NCBI GenBank assembly: GCA_022486625.1
Contig: JAKVKH010000002.1
Location: 62,001 to 126,000 of the forward strand
Reading direction: 5' to 3'
Source of the DNA: Butyrivibrio sp.
GTDB lineage: Bacteria; Bacillota; Clostridia; Lachnospirales; Lachnospiraceae
DNA: 64,000 nt
This document shows positions 26,543 to 36,080 of the stretch, piece by piece; within the stretch, counting starts at the first letter, position 1, and every line of letters starts with the position of its first letter. A model generated the notes under the pieces. The model made no database searches. It was given only the letters and a program-made list of their open reading frames with translations, and was not told the DNA's origin. The translations under genes were made by a program, and so were the position numbers.

Positions 26543-26806
26543 ATGGTCAGCCAGAAGGTAGTCATAAAGAATCCGACCGGGTTACATTTAAGGCCGGCAG
26601 GAATTCTTTGCAAGGTGGCTATGCAGTATAAGTCTTTGATTACATTTCAGTATCGGGCAAGTACGGCAAATGCCAAAAGTGTTCTGAGTGTGCTCGGGGC
26701 ATGTGTCAAATGTGGGGATGAAATCGAATTTACCTGTAACGGACCGGATGAGAATGAGGCGCTGGATGCGCTTGTCACTGCAGTTGAAAATGGTCTTGGA
26801 GAATAA
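26543..26806 (+). CDS. HPr-family phosphocarrier protein
   Basis: 87 residues, full HPr length. His15 in NPTGLHLRPAG is the site phosphorylated by enzyme I, and Ser46 in NAKSVLSVLG is the HPr kinase site, so both regulatory residues of ptsH-type HPr are present, unlike Crh, which lacks His15. A strong GGAGGGT ribosome site precedes the ATG. No enzyme I or sugar-specific PTS gene is nearby, so this could be the main HPr or a regulatory copy. It follows ybbR by 28 bases and might be read from the same transcript. Confidence 0.92.
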   Translation: MVSQKVVIKNPTGLHLRPAGILCKVAMQYKSLITFQYRASTANAKSVLSVLGACVKCGDEIEFTCNGPDENEALDALVTAVENGLGE

Positions 26807-26825
26807 AGTTTTGGCGCGTAACCGG

Positions 26826-26855
26826 TTGGTAGAGCAGGACAGTATATGATATACT
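26826..26855 (+). promoter_or_regulatory. Promoter of the DUF3048 lipoprotein gene
   Basis: TTGGTA (26826-26831) and TATACT (26850-26855) are separated by 18 bases, about 41 bases before the ATG at 26897. Confidence 0.6.
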
Positions 26856-26896
26856 GATTCAGTTGTATGAAAAAAGTTGAAAGTGAGGGGTTTTTA

Positions 26897-28075
26897 ATGA
26901 AGAAACTTCAGGTGATGTTGCTGGCAGCATTGACGGCAACGATGATTTTTGGATGTGGCAAGAGCAGTAATGATGCCATTACAGGAATCAGTGCTGAAAA
27001 AATACAGAGTTCAACGCAGGCGGCAAGTGCATCAGATACAGCGGGGACAGCTTCATCGGAAGATGTTCCACCGGCCGCGGGCATGGTTCGCAGTCCATTT
27101 ACCAATGAATGGGAGGATGAAAGTGTGGCAAAAACCCGTCCTCTTGCAGTCATGTATCCGATTAACAAAGAGGCACAGCCTCAGTACGGACTCAGTAATG
27201 TAGCAGTCTTCTATGAAATCATGGAAGAGGGCAGCATGAGCAGACAGATGGGAATCCTTGAAGACTGGCAGAAGCTGGACAGGATCGGAAATATCAGAAG
27301 TATCCGTGATTACTTTGTTTATGCAGCGCTGGAGTATGATCCGATTATCATTCATTTCGGAGGTCCGGAGTTATATGTAAAGGACATTCTGACAAGAGAA
27401 GATGTACAGAATCTGAATGGCGTCGGTGGAGTTATGGGATCTGCTTATGGTGCATTTTATCGTGTCCCGGCAGGCAGTACTTCTGAGCATACGGCGTTTA
27501 CGGATGGAAAGCATGTTGTGGCAGCAGCCAAAGAGGCCGGTTTCCAGCTTGAACACAGAGATAATTATTATGGAAAGCCGCATTTCCAGTTTACAAATGA
27601 AAGCAGTCCCAATACACTTTCTGCATACAGCGATGCAGTGGATGCAACAGACATAGATATGGCAGGATGTTATCCGGTAACCAAGTCTGCGCTGAAATAT
27701 AATGCTGATGATCATCTTTATTATAAGACGCTCTATGGGCAGAAGCAGGTGGATGCAGAGACCAAGGAACAGCTCAGCTTTACCAATGTGCTGATTGAAA
27801 GAGCATATTATGAAGTGCGGGATGCTCATGGATACCTTGCATTCCAGATGCACGATACCACCCGTGACGGATACTTTATCACACAGGGCAAGATGATTCA
27901 TGTAACATGGAAAAAGGAAGCAATCGGAAACACAGAGCCGGATTATTCACCAACCCGATTCTTTGACGATAACGGTAAGGAAATTACCGTCAATACCGGA
28001 AGAACCATGGTATTTGTAATTGAAGAGGATAATACCTTCAAGGTGAATGGAGAAGTTGTCAAATACAGGAACTGA
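26897..28075 (+). CDS. DUF3048 (YerB-like) lipoprotein
   Basis: 392 residues. A lipoprotein signal peptide (MKKLQVMLLAALTATMIFGCGKS) places the lipid-modified Cys at about residue 20, then a Ser/Ala/Thr-rich linker. The body matches the DUF3048/YerB family (MVRSPFTNEWEDE, RPLAVMYPINKEAQPQYGLSNVAVFYEIMEEG, RIGNIRSIRDYFVYAA, GGPELYVKDIL). Members sit on the outer face of the membrane; function is unknown. The ATG at 26897, after GTGAGGGG, gives a proper signal peptide; an ATG at 26867 would put a ten-residue charged extension in front. A terminator follows directly. Confidence 0.9.
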   Translation: MKKLQVMLLAALTATMIFGCGKSSNDAITGISAEKIQSSTQAASASDTAGTASSEDVPPAAGMVRSPFTNEWEDESVAKTRPLAVMYPINKEAQPQYGLSNVAVFYEIMEEGSMSRQMGILEDWQKLDRIGNIRSIRDYFVYAALEYDPIIIHFGGPELYVKDILTREDVQNLNGVGGVMGSAYGAFYRVPAGSTSEHTAFTDGKHVVAAAKEAGFQLEHRDNYYGKPHFQFTNESSPNTLSAYSDAVDATDIDMAGCYPVTKSALKYNADDHLYYKTLYGQKQVDAETKEQLSFTNVLIERAYYEVRDAHGYLAFQMHDTTRDGYFITQGKMIHVTWKKEAIGNTEPDYSPTRFFDDNGKEITVNTGRTMVFVIEEDNTFKVNGEVVKYRN

Positions 28076-28081
28076 ACACAG

Positions 28082-28107
28082 ACGGACGGCTTTGAGCCGT
28101 CCGTTTT
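28082..28107 (+). terminator. Rho-independent terminator
   Basis: ACGGACGGCT / AGCCGTCCGT forms a perfect 10-base-pair stem with loop TTG, followed by TTT. It separates the core genes from the polysaccharide region. Confidence 0.85.
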
Positions 28108-28128
28108 CATAGAAAACAGGAGAACAGA

Positions 28129-29010
28129 ATGAAAAAAATCATTGTAACAGGCTGCAATGGGCAGCTTGGAAGAGCCGTAAATATTGAACTTGGAAATCAG
28201 GAAGAGTATGAACTGGTAAATACAGACGTTGCAGAGGGAGACGGAATTCATCCGCTTGATATTACAAGTGTGGATGCGGTAACTGCATTTGCGCGTGAAG
28301 TAAAACCTTACGCAATCATCAACTGTGCGGCATATACAGCAGTAGACGCACAGGAAAAGGATGTTGATCTTTCTTATAAGATCAATGCCATCGGACCCAG
28401 AAATCTTGCAATTGCCGCAACCGAGACAGGAGCAAAACTGGTGCATATTTCTACTGATTATGTATTCGACGGAAACGGAACCAGACCGTATATTGAATTT
28501 GATAAAACGGGACCGGTCAGCATGTATGGTATTTCCAAACTGGCAGGCGAGCAGTTTGTAGAACAGTTTTCCAGAAACTTTTTTACCATTCGTACCGCAT
28601 GGTTGTATGGTGATGGAAAGAATTTTGTAAAGACAATGATGAGACTGTCTGAGACGCATGATGAAATCAGTGTAGTCAATGATCAGGTTGGAACGCCGAC
28701 CAGTACGGCAGAGCTTGCCAGAGCAATTCATGGTCTTCTTTCCACGGAAAATTATGGACTGTTCCATGGAACCTGTGAAGGTTCCTGCAGCTGGGCAGAC
28801 TTTACCGAAGAAATCTTCCGTATTGCCGGTGTTTCCACACATGTAAATCATGTGACCACACAGCAGTATGCGCAGATGAATCCGACAACAGCGCCCAGAC
28901 CGAAATATTCTATTCTGGAGAATTATATGTTGAAGCTGACAGGCGGTTATACCTTTGCAGACTGGCATGATGCGATTGAACAGTATATGAAGAATTTTAT
29001 TCTGAAGTAA
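28129..29010 (+). CDS. rfbD: dTDP-4-dehydrorhamnose reductase
   Basis: 293 residues of the RmlD fold: N-terminal NADPH loop TGCNGQLGRAVN, STDYVFDGNGTRPYIEFDKTGPVSMYGISKLAGEQFV with the catalytic Tyr-x3-Lys (YGISK), RTAWLYGDGKNFVKTM, and GTCEGSCSWADFTEEIF. It reduces dTDP-4-keto-L-rhamnose to dTDP-L-rhamnose, the donor for rhamnose-containing wall polymers. rmlA, rmlB and rmlC are not in this window. It opens the surface-polysaccharide region. Confidence 0.92.
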   Translation: MKKIIVTGCNGQLGRAVNIELGNQEEYELVNTDVAEGDGIHPLDITSVDAVTAFAREVKPYAIINCAAYTAVDAQEKDVDLSYKINAIGPRNLAIAATETGAKLVHISTDYVFDGNGTRPYIEFDKTGPVSMYGISKLAGEQFVEQFSRNFFTIRTAWLYGDGKNFVKTMMRLSETHDEISVVNDQVGTPTSTAELARAIHGLLSTENYGLFHGTCEGSCSWADFTEEIFRIAGVSTHVNHVTTQQYAQMNPTTAPRPKYSILENYMLKLTGGYTFADWHDAIEQYMKNFILK

Positions 29011-29041
29011 ACGGAACGTTTTGGTGACTGGAGGCTGATCA

Positions 29042-29503
29042 ATGAATTTTTTATATGATATGGTGCACAATGAGGTGCTGATGGCGCCGTTCTGGGGATG
29101 GATCGTTGCACAGATCCTGAAAACACTGATCCATATGTGGGTAACAAAGTCCTTTGTGCCGGAGCGTATGGTGGGCGATGGCGGCATGCCGAGTTCTCAT
29201 TCTGCAACGGTGATGGCTCTGGTTACGGCAACCGGAATCAACTATGGTGGCGGAAGCTTTCAGTTCGCACTGGCAGGAATTATGGCACTGATTGTCATGC
29301 ATGATGCCATGGGAGTCAGGAGAGAGACCGGAATTCAGGCCAAGGTTCTTAACAGCATGATGGACTTTTTCACAGACATGGGCAAAGAGATGCCGGTGGA
29401 AGAGAAACTGAAGGAATTTGTCGGACATACTCCGCTTCAGGTATGCATGGGAGCAATACTTGGCGTGGTAATGGGATTTGTGGTCTGTGCAATCATGGTA
29501 TAA
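29042..29503 (+). CDS. DUF212 divergent PAP2-family membrane protein
   Basis: 153 residues with several membrane segments and the family signature GMPSSHSATVMALVTATG, plus HDAMGVRRETGIQAKVLN and the C-terminal GHTPLQVCMGAILGVVMGF. These are the conserved stretches of divergent PAP2 (acid phosphatase/vanadium haloperoxidase-related, DUF212) proteins. They may act on lipid phosphates such as undecaprenyl pyrophosphate, which would suit the polysaccharide neighbours, but no activity is established for this branch. Confidence 0.88.
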   Translation: MNFLYDMVHNEVLMAPFWGWIVAQILKTLIHMWVTKSFVPERMVGDGGMPSSHSATVMALVTATGINYGGGSFQFALAGIMALIVMHDAMGVRRETGIQAKVLNSMMDFFTDMGKEMPVEEKLKEFVGHTPLQVCMGAILGVVMGFVVCAIMV

Positions 29504-29534
29504 AAAATAAAAGCAGCGGGGAGATGGACACGCT

Positions 29535-31316
29535 ATGCTGATAGTGATTCTGATCTGGCTCTACGTGATTGCAACTACATATGTAATCGGATACGGACTT
29601 CTGAAATATATGACGTCGATGTCATGTATGAGAAGTCTTCGCGGAGAAAAAATATATCCTTATCATATCCGCTTTCGTGAAAGCTATCTTCTGACCGGTA
29701 TTATTGCGGTTACTCTGTATGCTGAACTTTTCAGCCTTTTTGGCGGTGTCGGACTCTGGGCGAATCTGCTGCTTCTGGTGATCTGCCTGTTTATTGCGGT
29801 TCCGCATATCAGACAGTACGGTGCGGAAGGCTTCCGGCACTGGATGGCAATGCTTTCCACGAAAAGCTTCTGGCTCTATCTTGGTGTTTTTCTTCTTCTG
29901 GCATTTGGTACTTCACACGGGATCATGCATTATGATACCGGTCTGTACCATGCACAGGCAATTCACTGGATTGAAACATTCGGCGCGGTAAAGGGGCTTG
30001 GAAACCTTCACCTCAGACTGGCATATAACAGTGCAGCTTTTCCGTTGTCCGCGCTTTACAGTTTTTCATTTCTGGGCGGACAGTCTTATCATGTCATGGC
30101 CGGATATTTTGCGCTTCTCCTGGCATGGCAATGTGTGGATTTAAAAAATCTGCGCAGAAGAAAGAGACCGACAGTTCCGGATGCAGCGAGACTGGTGGCT
30201 ATTTATTATCTGTTTACGATTTATGATGAAATTGTATCTCCTGCCTCGGATTACTTTGTAATTACCATGGTCTGCTACATTATCATTCAGTGGCTGGATC
30301 TTGATTATGAACATGAGAAGTCGGCAGTGCCGTATGCATTCTTAAGTATGGCGGCAGTATATGCAGTTACGCTTAAACTGTCGGCGGCACCGGTTCTGCT
30401 TCTTGCTGCAAAACCGGTTGTCATGATGCTTCAGAGTAAAAGAAAGGAATACCGGAAGACTTTTTTCTGCTGTCTGATACTGGGAATTCTGACTGCAGTG
30501 CCTTTCCTGATCCGGAATGTGATTCTTTCCGGATGGCTGATCTATCCGTTTACGGCGATTGATCTTTTTAACGTGTCGTGGAAGATCCCGAAAGGTACAG
30601 CGCAGTATGATGCCAGAGAAATTGCGGTGTATGGACGTGGCTATACGGATGTGACAAAGTATACAGAACCGTTTGCCAGATGGTTCCCGGGATGGTTTTC
30701 CGGAATCGGCCGGCTGAATCAGGTTATGCTGATTACGGATGCAGTTGTATTGTTAATAGTGGTTGCATCGTTGATTGTATATATGACAGCAATGTCACAT
30801 CATGCGGGGAAAATACAGGAAAAAAGTAAGGTAATTTTCCTTAATCATCATAGAATGGTGACCATGGGTGATTTCCTGTTTGTAGAAGTGGTACTTTATG
30901 CGCAGCTCTTTTTCTGGCTGCTCAGTTCACCACTGATCAGGTATGGAAGTATTTTTATCCTGTTTCCGGCGGTGCTGATGCTGTACAGAATCGGAACCTA
31001 CGGATATCACAGGCTGGGAGAACATGCGGCAGCAGTGGTATATGGCGCACTGGTGTGTCTGATTCTGCTTTTTCTTGCGTATAAGTCAGTGAGAGTACTG
31101 CTGCCGGAAATCAAAAGTCTGAAAGTCAGGGAACTGGCAGTTCAGCAGGATTATCCGGAGTTTGATGTGAATTCATATCAGATCGACGGGATTACATTTT
31201 ATTATCCGGTAACCGGGGATCAGACCGGCTATCAGCCATTTCCGTCATCGCCGGTAAAGGCGGGGGTCAGACTTCGGGGGCGCAGTCTTGCAGACGGATT
31301 TGATCCGGTGAGATAA
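29535..31316 (+). CDS. LIC_10190-type polytopic membrane protein
   Basis: 593 residues with roughly 12-14 transmembrane segments. The first large loop carries HYDTGLYHAQAIHWIETFGAVKGLGNLHLRLAYNSAAF, a motif I associate with the LIC_10190 membrane family and with GT-C-like transferases, where an acidic residue in the first loop binds the lipid-sugar donor. The end (about 530-593) is soluble with a PVTGDQTGYQPFPSSPVKAGVRLRG segment. It may transfer a sugar to a surface polymer. Neighbours are an RmlD-like reductase and GDP-fucose genes. The function is inferred by resemblance only. Confidence 0.7.
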   Translation: MLIVILIWLYVIATTYVIGYGLLKYMTSMSCMRSLRGEKIYPYHIRFRESYLLTGIIAVTLYAELFSLFGGVGLWANLLLLVICLFIAVPHIRQYGAEGFRHWMAMLSTKSFWLYLGVFLLLAFGTSHGIMHYDTGLYHAQAIHWIETFGAVKGLGNLHLRLAYNSAAFPLSALYSFSFLGGQSYHVMAGYFALLLAWQCVDLKNLRRRKRPTVPDAARLVAIYYLFTIYDEIVSPASDYFVITMVCYIIIQWLDLDYEHEKSAVPYAFLSMAAVYAVTLKLSAAPVLLLAAKPVVMMLQSKRKEYRKTFFCCLILGILTAVPFLIRNVILSGWLIYPFTAIDLFNVSWKIPKGTAQYDAREIAVYGRGYTDVTKYTEPFARWFPGWFSGIGRLNQVMLITDAVVLLIVVASLIVYMTAMSHHAGKIQEKSKVIFLNHHRMVTMGDFLFVEVVLYAQLFFWLLSSPLIRYGSIFILFPAVLMLYRIGTYGYHRLGEHAAAVVYGALVCLILLFLAYKSVRVLLPEIKSLKVRELAVQQDYPEFDVNSYQIDGITFYYPVTGDQTGYQPFPSSPVKAGVRLRGRSLADGFDPVR

Positions 31317-31343
31317 AACGTGATGTATGTGTAAATCTTTGCA

Positions 31344-32243
31344 TTATTCTGGAGCAGAGCCCCGATAGGCCCAGAGCTTCCGGTATTTTCCCGGAGTTAT
31401 GCCTTCTATCTTACGGAAAATTCTGGAAAAATAGTTTGGATCAGATATTCCACAGGCACGTGAAATTTCTTCAATGGTCTGATCGCTGAATCGCAGCAGT
31501 TGTTTGGCATGCGTGATTTTCAGCTGCAGAATGTAGCTGTTTACAGTAATACCAAACTGTTCACGGAAGATTCTGGTCAGATAGAATTTATTGATATAGA
31601 ATTTTTCCGCAAGATTCTCAAGATTGATTTTTTCTGTGTAATGAAGGTCAAGAAAGTCCTTGATCTCCTGAATGTTTTTCCTTTTCAGAGAAGCCTTCCT
31701 GCTGCTTTCCGGATGCCAGCTTTCTTCCATAAGCAGTGTCAGGAGTGTTGTCAGTTTTTCAAAAATGCGCATGTCGCGCAGATAATCCTCAGAAGAAGCA
31801 GTGTCGTAAAGCTGATCCAGCAGAGAAATATAGCCGGAAGGATCAGCTGGATGAAAGACCGACGTACCGCCGCGTTCTGCGTATTTATCGTAGATACTTC
31901 CCATGTTCGGGCCATAAAAATGAACCCATTTCAGTTGCCAGAGTTCGGGAGAGGTTGTATGGGAATAGGATTTGTGACAGTCCAGAAAAACGCAGTCTCC
32001 TGCATGCAGATCACAGGCAGTACCATCGTATTCCAGTGTTCCCGACCCGGACAGAATAATGAAGAAAAGGCAGGAAGAGAGATTCTCTCTTCTGCTGGTG
32101 TGCGGCTTCTGGGCTTTGAGTGTACCGATCTCCTGAAGATGCAGCAGACTGCTCTTGGCAAAGACAGAGGGGGTATATAAAATTCGGTTTGAGGAAACCA
32201 TGTTTCCATGAAAAAGGTAAGTATCCATGTTTGATGTATTCAT
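31344..32243 (-). CDS. AraC-family transcriptional regulator (cupin plus HTH)
   Basis: 299 residues. The N-terminal half resembles an AraC cupin ligand domain (LSGSGTLEYDGTACDLHAGDCVFLDCHKSYSH). The C-terminal 100 residues have two helix-turn-helix units (NLENLAEKFYINKFYLTRIFREQFG and TIEEISRACGISDPNYFSRIFRKIEGITPGKYRK). It is divergent from gmd, and a perfect 10-base inverted repeat lies between them at 32282-32312, a natural candidate operator. It probably controls gmd-fcl or a wider part of the surface locus in response to a sugar or related ligand. Confidence 0.9.
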   Translation of the reverse strand: MNTSNMDTYLFHGNMVSSNRILYTPSVFAKSSLLHLQEIGTLKAQKPHTSRRENLSSCLFFIILSGSGTLEYDGTACDLHAGDCVFLDCHKSYSHTTSPELWQLKWVHFYGPNMGSIYDKYAERGGTSVFHPADPSGYISLLDQLYDTASSEDYLRDMRIFEKLTTLLTLLMEESWHPESSRKASLKRKNIQEIKDFLDLHYTEKINLENLAEKFYINKFYLTRIFREQFGITVNSYILQLKITHAKQLLRFSDQTIEEISRACGISDPNYFSRIFRKIEGITPGKYRKLWAYRGSAPE

Positions 32244-32281
32244 ATTTACGGTATACCATAAAAGTCAAGATAATGCTATAA

Positions 32282-32312
32282 AAATTCAATTTCCTCCATT
32301 ATAATTGAATTT
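32282..32312. promoter_or_regulatory. Perfect inverted repeat in the araC-gmd intergenic region
   Basis: AAATTCAATT (32282-32291) and AATTGAATTT (32303-32312) are exact reverse complements, 11 bases apart. A TATAAT for gmd follows at 32322-32327 with a poor -35 inside the repeat, and a TATAAT on the minus strand lies in the spacer. This is a candidate site for the divergent AraC protein. Confidence 0.5.
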
Positions 32313-32387
32313 ATGCAGGAATATAATAGTGCTAAGTTAAAAAAGTAATGATGCAAAAACCGCAAACGAAAGGTATGGTTGACTGAT

Positions 32388-33437
32388 ATGGCAAAAAAAG
32401 CGCTTATTACCGGAATTACCGGACAGGATGGTTCTTATCTTGCAGAACTTTTGCTGGAAAAGGGGTATGAGGTACATGGAATCACGAGACGGGCTTCAAT
32501 TTCCAATACATCAAGGATTGATCATCTGATTGCAAAGGGTGCAGTTACACTTCATGATGGTGATCTGTCTGATTCCTGTTCACTGATCCGAATTATCGGA
32601 GAGGTTCAGCCGGATGAGATCTATAATCTGGCTGCGCAGTCTCATGTACAGGTTTCTTTTGATGTTCCGGAGTATTCCGGTGATGTGGATGCCATTGGTG
32701 TGTTGCGTATTCTGGAGGCGGTCCGTATGCTGGGGCTTACGCATAAAACCAGAATTTATCAGGCTTCTACTTCAGAACTGTATGGAAAAGTGGAGGAACT
32801 TCCGCAGAAGGAAACTACTCCGTTCCATCCTTACAGTCCGTATGCAGTTGCAAAACAGTATGGTTTCTGGATGATGAAGGAATATCGTGAGGCTTATGGC
32901 ATGTTTGCGGTAAATGGCATTCTTTTTAATCATGAATCAGAGCGCCGTGGTGAGAACTTTGTTACCAGAAAGATTACACTTGCCGCAGGGCGTATTGCGG
33001 AAGGCCTGCAGGATCACCTTGAACTTGGCAATCTGGATTCAAAACGTGACTGGGGCTATGCAAAAGACTATGTGGAATGTATGTGGCTTATCATGCAGCA
33101 GCAACAGCCAGATGATTTTGTAATTGCAACAGGGGTTCAGCATACTGTCCGTGACTTTACGGAAAAGGCATTCAAAGCTAACGGAATTGATCTTCGCTGG
33201 GAAGGAAAAGGCGCAGAAGAAAAGGGATATGACGCAGCAACAGGCAAGATGCTGATCTGTGTCAATGCAGAATGGCTTCGCCCGACTGATGTGGATAATC
33301 TCTGGGGTGATCCAACCAAGGCCAGAACCGTACTTGGATGGGATCCGCAGAAGACAACCTATGAGGAACTGGTAAATATTATGGCAACGCATGACCGTGA
33401 GCTTGCAAGAAAGGCAGCGGCAGCCAGCCGTATCTGA
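32388..33437 (+). CDS. gmd: GDP-mannose 4,6-dehydratase
   Basis: 349 residues. [28 protein letters not shown] is the classic NADP-binding start, with [38 protein letters not shown] (catalytic Thr-Glu and Tyr-x3-Lys), [12 protein letters not shown] and [17 protein letters not shown]. It converts GDP-mannose to GDP-4-keto-6-deoxymannose, the first step to GDP-L-fucose. ATG 32388 begins at the conserved [12 protein letters not shown]; a TTG at 32379 is possible and sits closer to AAAGG. The next gene completes the pathway. Confidence 0.96.
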   Translation: MAKKALITGITGQDGSYLAELLLEKGYEVHGITRRASISNTSRIDHLIAKGAVTLHDGDLSDSCSLIRIIGEVQPDEIYNLAAQSHVQVSFDVPEYSGDVDAIGVLRILEAVRMLGLTHKTRIYQASTSELYGKVEELPQKETTPFHPYSPYAVAKQYGFWMMKEYREAYGMFAVNGILFNHESERRGENFVTRKITLAAGRIAEGLQDHLELGNLDSKRDWGYAKDYVECMWLIMQQQQPDDFVIATGVQHTVRDFTEKAFKANGIDLRWEGKGAEEKGYDAATGKMLICVNAEWLRPTDVDNLWGDPTKARTVLGWDPQKTTYEELVNIMATHDRELARKAAAASRI

Positions 33438-33463
33438 TAGATACAGGAAGAAGGATAGGATTT

Positions 33464-34408
33464 ATGATGGAAAAAAATGCTAAAATCTATGTTGCGGGAC
33501 ATCGCGGAATGGTAGGCTCTGCGATTGTCAGAGAACTTCAGCGCCAGGGTTATGAGAATATCATCACCCGTACACATAAGGAACTGAATCTGTGCAGACA
33601 GGATGATGTGGAAAGGTTTTTTGCAGAAGAAAAGCCGGATTATGTATTTGTAGCAGCAGCTAAAGTCGGCGGTATTGTTGCAAATGAAGAAGCACTTGCA
33701 GACTTCATGTATGATAATATGATTCTGGAAATGAATGTCATTCATTCTGCATGGCAGAATGGATGCAAGAAGCTGGAATTTCTGGGAAGTTCCTGTATCT
33801 ATCCACGAATGGCACCGCAGCCGATGAAGGAAAGCTGCCTTCTTACTTCTGAACTGGAGAAGACGAATGAAGCTTATGCACTTGCCAAAATTTCAGGACT
33901 GAAATATTGTGAATTTCTTAATCGCCAGTATGGAACAGATTATATTTCTGTGATGCCGACCAATCTCTATGGCCCTAATGATAACTATCATCCGACGCAC
34001 AGTCATGTTCTTCCGGCACTGATCCGGAGATTCCATGAAGCGAAGGAACAGAACCTTCCGTATGTAACCTGCTGGGGGGATGGCAGTCCGCTTCGTGAAT
34101 TCCTGTATGTGGATGATCTTGCCAATCTGTGCGTATTCCTGATGAACCATTACAGCGGAAACGAAACAGTGAATGCAGGAACAGGAAAGGAACTGACCAT
34201 CAGAGAACTGACGGAAAAGGTAGCAAAGGTTGTCGGCTATCAGGGAGAAATCCGCTGGGATGCAAGTAAGCCGAACGGTACACCCAGAAAACTTCTGGAT
34301 GTGTCGAAGGCAACCGGACTTGGCTGGACCTATAAGACAGAATTGGAAGAAGGAATCCGTCTTACCTATGAGGATTTCCTGAATAATCCGATGCGTGCGG
34401 AACGATAA
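33464..34408 (+). CDS. fcl: GDP-L-fucose synthase
   Basis: 314 residues. Motifs of the bifunctional epimerase-reductase WcaG/Fcl are present: [16 protein letters not shown] (NADP loop), [34 protein letters not shown] with [20 protein letters not shown] (Tyr-x3-Lys), and [31 protein letters not shown]. It makes GDP-L-fucose from the Gmd product, so the window encodes both steps from GDP-mannose. A terminator follows at 34459-34490. Confidence 0.96.
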   Translation: MMEKNAKIYVAGHRGMVGSAIVRELQRQGYENIITRTHKELNLCRQDDVERFFAEEKPDYVFVAAAKVGGIVANEEALADFMYDNMILEMNVIHSAWQNGCKKLEFLGSSCIYPRMAPQPMKESCLLTSELEKTNEAYALAKISGLKYCEFLNRQYGTDYISVMPTNLYGPNDNYHPTHSHVLPALIRRFHEAKEQNLPYVTCWGDGSPLREFLYVDDLANLCVFLMNHYSGNETVNAGTGKELTIRELTEKVAKVVGYQGEIRWDASKPNGTPRKLLDVSKATGLGWTYKTELEEGIRLTYEDFLNNPMRAER

Positions 34409-34458
34409 AAGAATAGAAGACAGTGACCGGACAGGGTTACCTGACGGTTAGAAAAAGA

Positions 34459-34490
34459 CCCCGGATTCGTGAAGAATTCGGGGCCTTTTC
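34459..34490 (+). terminator. Rho-independent terminator after fcl
   Basis: CCCCGGATTC / GAATTCGGGG forms a 10-base-pair stem with one G-T pair and loop GTGAA, followed by CCTTTTC. Confidence 0.8.
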
Positions 34491-34836
34491 ATTCGTTACA
34501 CCGTTTCATGTTCTGTCCAAAAGCTGTTTTCCTGTTCATTACATGCAGAAGAGGGCATGAATTCCCCTTGGAATATGGGCAATAGAAAGGATAAATCAGT
34601 AGTGAAAACAGCTCGCATCGTACCGAAGAAATTATGATGATGCGATAGAAAGTGACAGGATGTCGGGTGTGGTTTTGAAGCACTGTTGCATTATAACAGG
34701 CAAACGAATACATGTCAACCATGACATATTAAGATGCGGAGTGGAAACCAGAATAATTATCATGCTTCTTATATGAATAGAAAAGGGATATGAAGGAAAA
34801 TTATGAAGCGGGACAGTACTAAAAAGAACAATGCTA
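34491..34836. other. Gene-free stretch between fcl and the reversed acyltransferase
   Basis: About 345 bases with no convincing reading frame, RNA gene or clear terminator for the leftward acyltransferase. A small perfect palindrome (ATGTCA-ACCA-TGACAT) occurs near 34713. The sequence could be a decayed remnant, but no homology is recognised. Confidence 0.5.
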
Positions 34837-35928
34837 TTAATAATATTGTCGCTTTTGCCATATAAGAAGTTGCTGATAAAGCAGCGAACCGGTGATGGAA
34901 ATAAGAGCGACAAGGAAAACGGTAATACACAGTGCAGATGTGCGGGGCATTGCCTGGCTGACATAGTGAAAGATTTCCCGGAAAGCCACAAAATGGATCA
35001 GGTAACAATAAGGAGAAATTTCCGCAATGAACAGAAGGGGTCTGCAGGAAGAAAGCTTTTGAGAAATTCTTCCCTGGCTGCAGGCAAAAACATAGATGAG
35101 AAAGGCAGTAAAAGGAAGAAAAAGAATTCCTTCACTCCACCAGCTGGTTCCATGATGTGCGATATACAGCTTTTCAAAAAGCATGAAAGCGGGGATCTGA
35201 AAAAGGGCAAGGGCTTCAAACACAGTGTACAGTCCGGTAGCGGCCTTGCTGTTATCTCTTTGCAGAAACAGACATCCAAGGCAGCAACCGATCAGGAAAT
35301 CTCCGGCACGGAAAAGTGGGAATACGTAGGTAAACCAGTGTATAAACGGATAGGCAGAAGCAGCGAAGAAATGAGAACCGCGCATCATCCAACCAGATAA
35401 CAGCTGAAGTAAAAATGCCGACAGCAGAATCTGGATAATCTGTTTTTTATCGGTGCAGTGATGAAGCAGAGCAAGGATAAAAGGAAAAAGAAAGTAGAGA
35501 AACAGCATATCAGAGAGGTACCAGGAGAGGACATTGAAAGAATAATAATAGTCACTTAGAGGAATCCAGCTCTGCATCAGAAAAATATCGGCTGTAAGTC
35601 TTGCGATAAAGTGCGTGATTCCATGTTCAGTAAAAGTCAGCAGCCTGTCATAGTGCATGCTCAGAACCATCATGAAGAGATGAAGCGGATAAAGCCGTGC
35701 CATTTTACCTGCTGCAAAGCGAAAAGCAGAGACAGGATCGCAGGACAGCTGCAAAGAGCGATCATAGTGGCTGTAGGTAAGTACAAAGCCGGAGAGAATG
35801 AAAAAGACGGAAACACCCCACGAACCCAGAGCTGTCAGGCTGCAGTGATAGGAAAAAATAGCCATGAAAGCAAATGCACGGATGATCTGAAGAGCGTTGA
35901 TTTTTGAATTTTTATATTGTGTTGTCAT
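34837..35928 (-). CDS. Acyltransferase family 3 membrane protein
   Basis: About 363 residues with roughly ten transmembrane segments. The N-terminal NALQIIRAFAFMAIFSYHCSL and GSWGVSVFFILSGFVLTYSHYDRS contain the conserved His and the FFILSGF motif of acyltransferase-3 (OafA/OatA) proteins, which O-acetylate surface sugars from a cytoplasmic acyl donor. ATG 35928 is preferred over a GTG at 35961 because the family signature begins close behind it; no strong ribosome site is visible for either. It is the only gene on the minus strand between fcl and the glycosyltransferases, suggesting it arrived separately. Confidence 0.85.
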   Translation of the reverse strand: MTTQYKNSKINALQIIRAFAFMAIFSYHCSLTALGSWGVSVFFILSGFVLTYSHYDRSLQLSCDPVSAFRFAAGKMARLYPLHLFMMVLSMHYDRLLTFTEHGITHFIARLTADIFLMQSWIPLSDYYYSFNVLSWYLSDMLFLYFLFPFILALLHHCTDKKQIIQILLSAFLLQLLSGWMMRGSHFFAASAYPFIHWFTYVFPLFRAGDFLIGCCLGCLFLQRDNSKAATGLYTVFEALALFQIPAFMLFEKLYIAHHGTSWWSEGILFLPFTAFLIYVFACSQGRISQKLSSCRPLLFIAEISPYCYLIHFVAFREIFHYVSQAMPRTSALCITVFLVALISITGSLLYQQLLIWQKRQYY

Positions 35929-36080
35929 ATCTGCAGTATAAATGCGAAAAATTAAGATCACAGCGTCATTTATTTAAGAATTTCGGAAGATTTTAAAAAT
36001 CTGTAATGTTATGGTAGAATAGTTCTGTATATGTCATAATATGCCTTAAAAGGAAAAGTGTAAGAGTAGAAGGGACTGGT

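Noticed and set aside
34489-34722. Minus-strand 77-codon frame in the gap after fcl
   Set aside because: No ribosome site, overlaps the fcl terminator, and no recognisable sequence features.
34831-35400. Plus-strand 189-codon frame
   Set aside because: It is antisense to the acyltransferase, which has clear family motifs and membrane helices; the frame is highly Lys-rich without a domain.
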